Source: Gemmatimonadota bacterium (GTDB lineage: Bacteria; Gemmatimonadota; Gemmatimonadetes; Gemmatimonadales; Gemmatimonadaceae). Taken from it: a stretch of 64,000 nucleotides of DNA. Every line of letters begins with the position of its first letter. The first letter of the stretch is position 1. Below, piece after piece: positions 58,938-64,000 of the stretch. Made by a program: the position numbers and the translations under genes. Location: the NCBI GenBank assembly GCA_947471365.1, contig CANIWQ010000001.1:1-64000 (forward strand). Reading direction: 5' to 3'. A model generated the notes under the pieces. It made no database searches, was not told the DNA's origin, and was given only the letters and a program-made list of their open reading frames with translations.

Positions 58938-59953
58938 CAGTCGTCCTTCTGGCCGAACACTGCGAGATTCGAAGAATGTCCGGGGCTCACCTTCTTCTCC
59001 GGATAGAGCCAGTGGTACGCCTGATTCACCGCCACCGACGCCTCAGCAAAACCCGTGGCGATCAACTTCAGCTTCCCGGGATACGTCGTGACATCGCCGG
59101 CGGCATACACGCCCGCGCGCCCCGTCTCCATCTGCGAGTTGACGACGATCTCGTCGTTTACCACCGTCAGCCCCCAAGACATCAATGGCCCAATATCACT
59201 CACAAATCCAAGCATCGGCAGCACGACGTCGGCATCAATACGCGTGGTGGTCTTGGCCTTGATGTCCTTGAGCTCCAGCCCAACCAACTGGTCGCCCGAG
59301 GCATGGATGTCGTGCAACTCATGAAACGTGTAGATCGCGGTACCACCGGCCGCCGCCGAGGCCTGCACGGCCTGCACCGTGGCCGCGTGCGCCCGGAACC
59401 GATCGCTACGGTGCACGAGCGCGACGCTCGCCGCCACGCCCTGCAGTTGATGCGCCCAGTCGAACGCCGAGTCGCCGCCGCCAACAATCACCACGCGCTT
59501 GCCGGCAAAATCCGCGGGGGTGCTCACGCGGTCGAAAATCGCGCGACCGTACCACGGCTCCGCGCATGCCTGGGGTAACCGGCGTGGGGCAAACGCGCCA
59601 ATCCCAGCGGCGATCACTACCGTCCGCGTGGGGAACCGGTCGGTCTCCGTCACCAGCGCGAGGTGGCCTTCCTCCTGCTCCAACGCCACCACGCGCTGGT
59701 TACAGTGAATAGGTCCGCTGAACTGCTCGGCTTGGGTGATGAGGTTCCGCACCAAGTCCTTGGCCAGCACCTTTGGGAACCCAGCGACGTCAAAGATGTT
59801 CTTTTCAGGGTACAGGGCGGTGAGTTGGCCGCCAGGCTCGTTGAGAGCGTCGACAATCTGGGCGGACGCCCCTCGCATACCCGCATAAAAGAGCGCGAAC
59901 AGCCCAGCCGGACCGGCGCCGATGATGGTCACATCTTGCACTTCGTGTGTCAT
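58937..59953 (-). CDS. Ferredoxin-NADP reductase (thioredoxin-reductase-like, YumC type)
   Basis: 338 aa from ATG 59953. FAD motif TIIGAGPAGLFALFYAG, NADPH motif VVIVGGGDSAFDWA, and C-terminal GVYAAGDVTTYPGKLKLIATGFAE. The CxxC disulfide of true thioredoxin reductases is missing, as in type II ferredoxin-NADP reductases. It transfers electrons between NADPH and ferredoxin. It heads the tamA-tamB run, which may be chance clustering. Confidence 0.9.
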   Translation of the reverse strand: MTHEVQDVTIIGAGPAGLFALFYAGMRGASAQIVDALNEPGGQLTALYPEKNIFDVAGFPKVLAKDLVRNLITQAEQFSGPIHCNQRVVALEQEEGHLALVTETDRFPTRTVVIAAGIGAFAPRRLPQACAEPWYGRAIFDRVSTPADFAGKRVVIVGGGDSAFDWAHQLQGVAASVALVHRSDRFRAHAATVQAVQASAAAGGTAIYTFHELHDIHASGDQLVGLELKDIKAKTTTRIDADVVLPMLGFVSDIGPLMSWGLTVVNDEIVVNSQMETGRAGVYAAGDVTTYPGKLKLIATGFAEASVAVNQAYHWLYPEKKVSPGHSSNLAVFGQKDD

Positions 59954-60060
59954 AGGTGAAACTTCGCTCTCGCGTGACGCTGAATCAACCTTTAGAGTCC
60001 GGAAGATCGTTGTCCGGCCGATAAAGCCCCTTGCCCCCTCGCTCTGCCTCTGACGCACCC

Positions 60061-61095
60061 GTGAGATCCGACGGCCGCTCCATCCACTTTTCCGGCAGTT
60101 TCCGCCTCGTGCGACGCATCGCACGCGGGGGGATGGCCACCGTCTACGAAGCCGAGCAGATCGGCGATCGCGGCTTCACCAAGCGCGTCGCCATCAAGGT
60201 CATTCACGAGAAATACTCGCGCGATCCGTCGTGGCTCCAGCTGTTCATCGACGAAGCCAAACTCTCCGCCAATCTGATTCACGGCAACATCGTCCAGATC
60301 TTTCAGTTTCACGAAGTGGACGGTGAGTTCTTTATGGCGATGGAATACGTGCGCGGCGTCACGCTGCGCGCGCTCATCGACCACCACCGCGCGATCGGCG
60401 AGTCGGTGCCGCCCACCCTCGCCGCGTACATCATGAGCCGCGTCTGCCGCGCGCTCGACTACGCGCACAACTTCATCGACAGCACCGGCCAGCGCCTACA
60501 CATCGTCCATCGCGATGTGTCGCCGGGCAACATTCTCCTGACCTGGGACGGCCAGGTGAAGCTCGCGGATTTTGGCGTCGCCAAGGCCAGCACAATGCAC
60601 GACCCGGCCGAGGAACGGCAGCTCACGATCGGCAAAAAGCATTACATGAGCCCGGAGCAGTCGATGAGCGCCAAGGTGGACTGGCGCACCGACATCTTCT
60701 CCACCGGCGTGGTGTTGTTCGAAATCCTCGCCCTCGAGCAGCTCTTTCGCGAAGTCGAAACCGAGGCCGCGCTCGACGAAGTCACCATCGCCCCCTCTCC
60801 GGATGTGCGGCGCTTGCTGCCCGACCTCGACCTCGCGATCACTGGGCTCGTCACGCTCGCCATCGCCAAAGACCCCCTCGTGCGCCCCAACGCGGCGATG
60901 TTCGGCCTCGTGCTCGACGAATGGTGCGCCAAACAGCGCGCGGCAGGCTCCCCCGAACAGCTGCAGAAACACTTGGCCCTCCACTTTCCCGACACCTACC
61001 GCCCGCTCAGCGAGGCACCGCGCACCGAATCGACGCCAGCGGCCGGCGACTCCAGGTCGATCTCCCGCCTGCTCGACCAAGTGTTCGGCAACTAG
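60061..61095 (+). CDS. Serine/threonine protein kinase
   Basis: 344 aa from GTG 60061 (a TTG at 60031 is an alternative). Hanks-type kinase: glycine loop ARGGMATVYEA, ATP-binding Lys in VAIKVI, catalytic loop HRDVSPGNILL, ADFGVA and SPEQ. No membrane helix or PASTA repeats are seen, so it is cytosolic. Targets unknown. Divergent from the ferredoxin reductase gene. Confidence 0.9.
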   Translation: MRSDGRSIHFSGSFRLVRRIARGGMATVYEAEQIGDRGFTKRVAIKVIHEKYSRDPSWLQLFIDEAKLSANLIHGNIVQIFQFHEVDGEFFMAMEYVRGVTLRALIDHHRAIGESVPPTLAAYIMSRVCRALDYAHNFIDSTGQRLHIVHRDVSPGNILLTWDGQVKLADFGVAKASTMHDPAEERQLTIGKKHYMSPEQSMSAKVDWRTDIFSTGVVLFEILALEQLFREVETEAALDEVTIAPSPDVRRLLPDLDLAITGLVTLAIAKDPLVRPNAAMFGLVLDEWCAKQRAAGSPEQLQKHLALHFPDTYRPLSEAPRTESTPAAGDSRSISRLLDQVFGN

Positions 61096-61133
61096 CATAG
61101 GGCGCCCCACGCTCGGCGGCATTATCTTGCAGT

Positions 61134-61685
61134 ATGGCGACCAAGATCTATACCAAAACAGGTGACGACGGGCAGACCGCACTCTTTGGCGGCAGCCGCG
61201 TTGGCAAAGACCACGCACGCGTTGAAGCCTACGGCGACGTGGACGAACTCAACGCCGTCATCGGCATGGCACGCAGCATCGACCTCATGCCGCGCGTGGA
61301 CGAAATTCTCGCTCCGGTACAGCGCGATCTCTTTTCCATCGGCGCGCTCCTCGCCACGCCGCAGCCGGAGAAGTACAAAGAACAGCTCGAAAAAGCGCGC
61401 CTCTCCGATAAGCGCATTGCCCAACTGGAAACGGCCATCGACGACTGCGAAGAGGAACTCGCACCGCTCAAGTCGTTCATCCTGCCGGGCGGCACCACCA
61501 AAGCCGCCACGCTCCACGTGGCGCGCACCGTGTGCCGACGCGCCGAACGCGCGATTATCAAGCTGCAGCACACCGACGACGTGCCGCAGATCGTAATCGT
61601 GTACCTCAACCGGCTCTCCGATCTGCTCTTTATGCTCGCCCGCGTCGCCAACCGGCGCGCCGGTGCAGCCGAAGTGATCTGGTAG
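61134..61685 (+). CDS. Cob(I)alamin adenosyltransferase, PduO type
   Basis: 183 aa. Signatures KTGDDGQTALFGGSRVGKDHARVEAYGDVDELNA and VARTVCRRAER, which bind ATP and corrinoid. It makes adenosylcobalamin from cob(I)alamin and ATP. No other B12 genes are in the window, so it may serve a salvage pathway. Length fits the family. Confidence 0.94.
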   Translation: MATKIYTKTGDDGQTALFGGSRVGKDHARVEAYGDVDELNAVIGMARSIDLMPRVDEILAPVQRDLFSIGALLATPQPEKYKEQLEKARLSDKRIAQLETAIDDCEEELAPLKSFILPGGTTKAATLHVARTVCRRAERAIIKLQHTDDVPQIVIVYLNRLSDLLFMLARVANRRAGAAEVIW

Positions 61686-61692
61686 CCACCGC

Positions 61693-62796
61693 GTGAACAG
61701 CGCCACCGCGCTCGATCTCCACGGGTCGCGCATCCTCATCGGCACGGGACTTCTCGACCGCTGCGGCCCGGAGCTCCAGCGCGCGCTGGGCACGCGTCGC
61801 CTCGCCATCGTCACGGACGACACCGTCGCGCCACTCTGGGGCGACCGTCTCGCCGCCGCCACCGGCGACGCCACCACCCCGCGCTTCATCATTCCCGCGG
61901 GCGAGACCAACAAGACCCGCAAGAGCTGGTCGCGCATCACCGACGAACTGCTCGACGCGGGCTTGGGCCGCGACAGCGCGCTCCTCGCACTCGGCGGCGG
62001 CGTGGTGGGCGACCTCACGGGGTTTGTCGCTGCGACATATTTGCGTGGCATTCCGTTCGTGCAAATCCCCACGACACTCCTCGCCATGATCGACGCGTCC
62101 ATCGGCGGCAAGACCGGGGTCGACACACGCGCGGGAAAAAATCTCGTCGGCGCCTTTCATCATCCGGCGCTCGTCATTGCCGACACGGCCACGCTGGGCA
62201 CGCTCCCCGCCGTACAGCTCCGCAACGGCCTCGCCGAGGCCGTCAAACACGCGGTCGTTGCGAGCCCAGCCGAATTCACCTGGCTCGACTCGCACGCCGC
62301 GGAACTCACGCAGGACGGTGGACCGAGCACCGCGGTCGCCGAGCGTCTCGTGCGCACACACGTCGCGCTCAAGGCGGACGTCGTCGCCCGCGATGAACGC
62401 GAAGGCGGCCTGCGCAAGATTCTGAACTTTGGTCACACCGTCGGCCACGCCATCGAGTCGCTCTCGCACTACGAACTACTACACGGCGAATGCGTCGCAC
62501 TCGGCATGATGGTGGAAGCGCGCGCCGCGGAACTCGCCGGGATTGGGGAGGCAGGGCTCGCCGACACGATCGCTGCGCTGCTCACCGCCGTCGGTTTGCC
62601 GACGGCGGTGCCGCGCCACTTCGACGTCGACGCGATTCTCGCCGCGACGCGCACCGACAAAAAAGCGCGCGAAGGCCGAGTGGAGTACGCGCTGCCGGCG
62701 CGCATTGGCGTCATGGCTGGCGCGGATCGCGCCTACGGCACGCCGCTCTCCGACGACGTGGTGCGGGCGGCGCTCAGCGCGACGTGGAGTGCGTAG
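61693..62796 (+). CDS. aroB: 3-Dehydroquinate synthase
   Basis: 367 aa from GTG, 7 bp after the adenosyltransferase stop. NAD motif GGGVVGDLTGFVAATY, metal site IPTTLLAMIDASIGGKTGVD, and NFGHTVGHAIE. It converts DAHP to 3-dehydroquinate in the shikimate pathway. Confidence 0.96.
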   Translation: MNSATALDLHGSRILIGTGLLDRCGPELQRALGTRRLAIVTDDTVAPLWGDRLAAATGDATTPRFIIPAGETNKTRKSWSRITDELLDAGLGRDSALLALGGGVVGDLTGFVAATYLRGIPFVQIPTTLLAMIDASIGGKTGVDTRAGKNLVGAFHHPALVIADTATLGTLPAVQLRNGLAEAVKHAVVASPAEFTWLDSHAAELTQDGGPSTAVAERLVRTHVALKADVVARDEREGGLRKILNFGHTVGHAIESLSHYELLHGECVALGMMVEARAAELAGIGEAGLADTIAALLTAVGLPTAVPRHFDVDAILAATRTDKKAREGRVEYALPARIGVMAGADRAYGTPLSDDVVRAALSATWSA

Positions 62797-62943
62797 CGCG
62801 AGGCACCGATACGACAGCCGCGCGTAGCACACAATTCGGACAGTCAGAGCTAGACAGGTCGTGGTCGCACGGCACCAATTGGCCGGTCAGAAAGTCGCAA
62901 TAATTTTGCCCAACCATGGCCCTGTCAGCTTTGTGATGCCCGC

Positions 62944-62970
62944 GTAACCTATTTCAATTCAACAGGTTAC
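62944..62970. promoter_or_regulatory. Inverted repeat, candidate operator
   Basis: Arms GTAACCTATT and AACAGGTTAC (9 of 10 bases complementary) are separated by 7 nt. It lies about 46 bp upstream of the -35-like TTGACC, as expected for a regulator site of the sigma-factor gene. Confidence 0.5.
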
Positions 62971-62985
62971 AGCGTCGGAATTTTG

Positions 62986-63011
62986 CCGCTTGCACCTTTT
63001 AGTGCAAGCGG
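62986..63011. repeat. Perfect hairpin upstream of the sigma-factor promoter
   Basis: 10-bp arms CCGCTTGCAC / GTGCAAGCGG around a 6-nt loop, ending 4 bp before TTGACC. It may be a regulator binding site or the terminator of upstream transcription; a U-run is absent. Confidence 0.55.
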
Positions 63012-63015
63012 GGTG

Positions 63016-63044
63016 TTGACCGGCGCGTGTACCTCTACATATCC
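63016..63044 (+). promoter_or_regulatory. Candidate promoter of the sigma factor gene
   Basis: TTGACC (63016-63021) as -35 and an AT-rich TACATATCC (63036-63044) near 16-17 bp downstream as -10. This would give a leader of about 80 nt before the ATG at 63132. Confidence 0.4.
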
Positions 63045-63131
63045 TCAGCGTCCCTGCCTGACCGTTTTGCGACAGAGCGGGTCCCTGTTGGTGTTCTGCG
63101 ATTACTGCTTCCGAACCCGCCCGGAGTGTGT

Positions 63132-64000
63132 ATGCAGCCTGCGAATGAGCCGAGATCCAAAACGCTGTTCCGCTCCTCTGCCTCATCCGCCTTTGACCAG
63201 TACCTGCAGGACATTCAAAAACTCCCGCTCATTACCGACGTCAAAGAAGAACGTCGCCTCGCGCGTCTCGCGCAGAAGGGCGACGAAGCCGCCGCCGAGC
63301 GACTCGTCACGGCGAACCTCCGCTTCGTCATCTCCTACGTAAAGAAGTACCAGGGGCATGGCCTCGATCTCTCCGAGCTCGTCGCCATCGGCAACGAAGG
63401 CCTCCTCAAGGCCGTGCGGAAGTTCGACCCCGATCAAGGCGTCAAGTTCATCTCGTACGCCGTGTGGTGGGTGCGACAGGCCGTACTCAAGGCCCTCGCC
63501 GAGCAGACGCGCTCCGTGCGCATCCCGCTCAACCAGAACTCCCAGCTCATTCGCCTGTCCCGCGCCGAAACCGTGCTCGCTCAGGTCCTCAAGCGCGACC
63601 CCACGGACCACGAAATCAGTCGCCTGCTCGAAGAAACACCCGAACAGGTCCGCAACGCCAAGCAGATGTCCGCCGCCGAGCTCTCGCTCGACGCCCCGGT
63701 GGACCGCAGTGACCGCGAAGCCTCCACCCTTGGTGAGCGCTTTGCCGGCGAAGACGGTATCGCGATCGAAGAACGGACCGACTTCAAACTGATGCGCGAG
63801 TGCATTGAGCGCGTCTTCCGCGTCTACCTCACGCCCCGCGAACGGAAGATCCTGAATTTGTACTACGGGCTCGACGAAGGGGCCGAGGCCATGACGCTCG
63901 AAAAAATCGGCGCGCTCATGGGCGTCACCCGCGAACGCATCCGCCAGATTCGCGAGCGCGCATTCGAAAAGCTCCGCGAATCGCCCGACGGGCGCTCGCT
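63132..64000 (+). CDS. rpoD: RNA polymerase sigma-70 factor, primary type without region 1.1 (3' end outside window)
   Basis: At least 289 codons, open to the window edge. Region 1.2 begins at about residue 20 (SAFDQYLQDIQKLPLIT), region 2 has NLRFVISYVKKY and FISYAVWWVRQAVLKAL (2.3/2.4), region 3 follows, and region 4 contains TLEKIGALMGVTRERIRQIRERAFEKLRE. There is no 1.1 domain or long insertion, as in the short SigA of Bacteroidota. The 2.4 sequence is like those. A GGAG Shine-Dalgarno at 63123 fixes the start. Confidence 0.92.
   Translation, partial: MQPANEPRSKTLFRSSASSAFDQYLQDIQKLPLITDVKEERRLARLAQKGDEAAAERLVTANLRFVISYVKKYQGHGLDLSELVAIGNEGLLKAVRKFDPDQGVKFISYAVWWVRQAVLKALAEQTRSVRIPLNQNSQLIRLSRAETVLAQVLKRDPTDHEISRLLEETPEQVRNAKQMSAAELSLDAPVDRSDREASTLGERFAGEDGIAIEERTDFKLMRECIERVFRVYLTPRERKILNLYYGLDEGAEAMTLEKIGALMGVTRERIRQIRERAFEKLRESPDGRS

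Larger units (their letters stand above)
62797..63131 (+). other. 335-bp regulatory region upstream of the sigma factor
   Basis: No gene is seen. The segment is locally richer in A+T than its surroundings and contains a dyad, a hairpin and a promoter candidate listed separately, and a Shine-Dalgarno GGAG at 63123-63126 five bases before the sigma ATG. Confidence 0.7.

Noticed and set aside
62983-63342. 119-codon plus-strand frame at the sigma-factor gene start
   Set aside because: Overlaps the sigma-70 reading frame and includes the promoter region; the sigma frame has a ribosome-binding site and all domains.

Overview
The window is high-GC DNA (about two thirds G+C) with tightly packed genes, frequent GTG/TTG starts, and many 1-8 bp stop/start overlaps. 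The gene content fits a diderm of the Gemmatimonadota (FCB-related) lineage. Evidence includes a short primary-type sigma factor without region 1.1, TamA/TamB, an LpxL-type acyltransferase, MsbA-like and Lgt proteins, several Omp85-like barrels, a PorX-type response regulator fused to a PglZ domain, and exported proteins with BIG1-like or sorting-tail-like C-termini. The assignment is an inference from gene content; no rRNA or tRNA gene was seen. I see no IS element, prophage or CRISPR array.

Layout. 1-4250: end of a probable tdh, kbl (threonine catabolism), a small barrel protein, and a large convergent NYN/LOTUS protein with a repetitive histone-like tail. 4665-10157: an NtrY/NtrX-like two-component pair with a small membrane protein between them, then a bactofilin-like/Omp85-like fusion preceded by a good sigma-54 promoter match and an inverted repeat, then a DUF4390-like exported protein. 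10165-15402 (minus): HNH endonuclease, ilvE, an amidohydrolase and PBP1A. 15533-22251: tyrS, a class V aminotransferase, an LpxL-like acyltransferase, an unusual sugar epimerase and two glycosyltransferases. 22266-25645 (minus): PorX-like regulator and MsbA-like exporter. 25735-35770: a short unknown protein, an orphan DnaB-C ATPase, yebC-ruvCAB, a serine hydrolase, queA-tgt-yajC-def-fmt. 35849-37591: Ig-repeat lipoprotein. 37827-42355: rsmB, rpe, a TlpA-like thioredoxin, tsaD, lgt. 42445-44631 (minus): cytochrome c-FTR1 iron permease with a Fur-box-like dyad over its first codons. 44734-49941 (minus): five overlapping genes (EamA, HAD, CYTH, M14 carboxypeptidase, acpS). 50058-52015: DUF6941-like protein, a zinc-ribbon miniprotein, and an NtrC-like regulator that has lost GAFTGA. 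52113-59953 (minus): ferredoxin-NADP reductase, TamA, TamB. 60061-64000: Ser/Thr kinase, PduO-type cobalamin adenosyltransferase, aroB, and the truncated sigma-70 gene with its promoter region.

How it fits together. Much of the window is housekeeping: translation quality, Holliday-junction resolution, queuosine synthesis and lipoprotein, peptidoglycan and outer-membrane assembly. The parts most worth pursuing are regulatory and envelope-related. These are the NtrYX-like pair feeding a putative sigma-54-driven outer-membrane gene, a second NtrC-like protein predicted to work without sigma-54, the PorX-like phosphodiesterase regulator in the same window as a carboxypeptidase with a type-IX-like sorting tail, and the iron permease with a candidate Fur site. 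Three convergent gene pairs are separated by very long perfect hairpins; two other convergent pairs overlap at their 3' ends instead.
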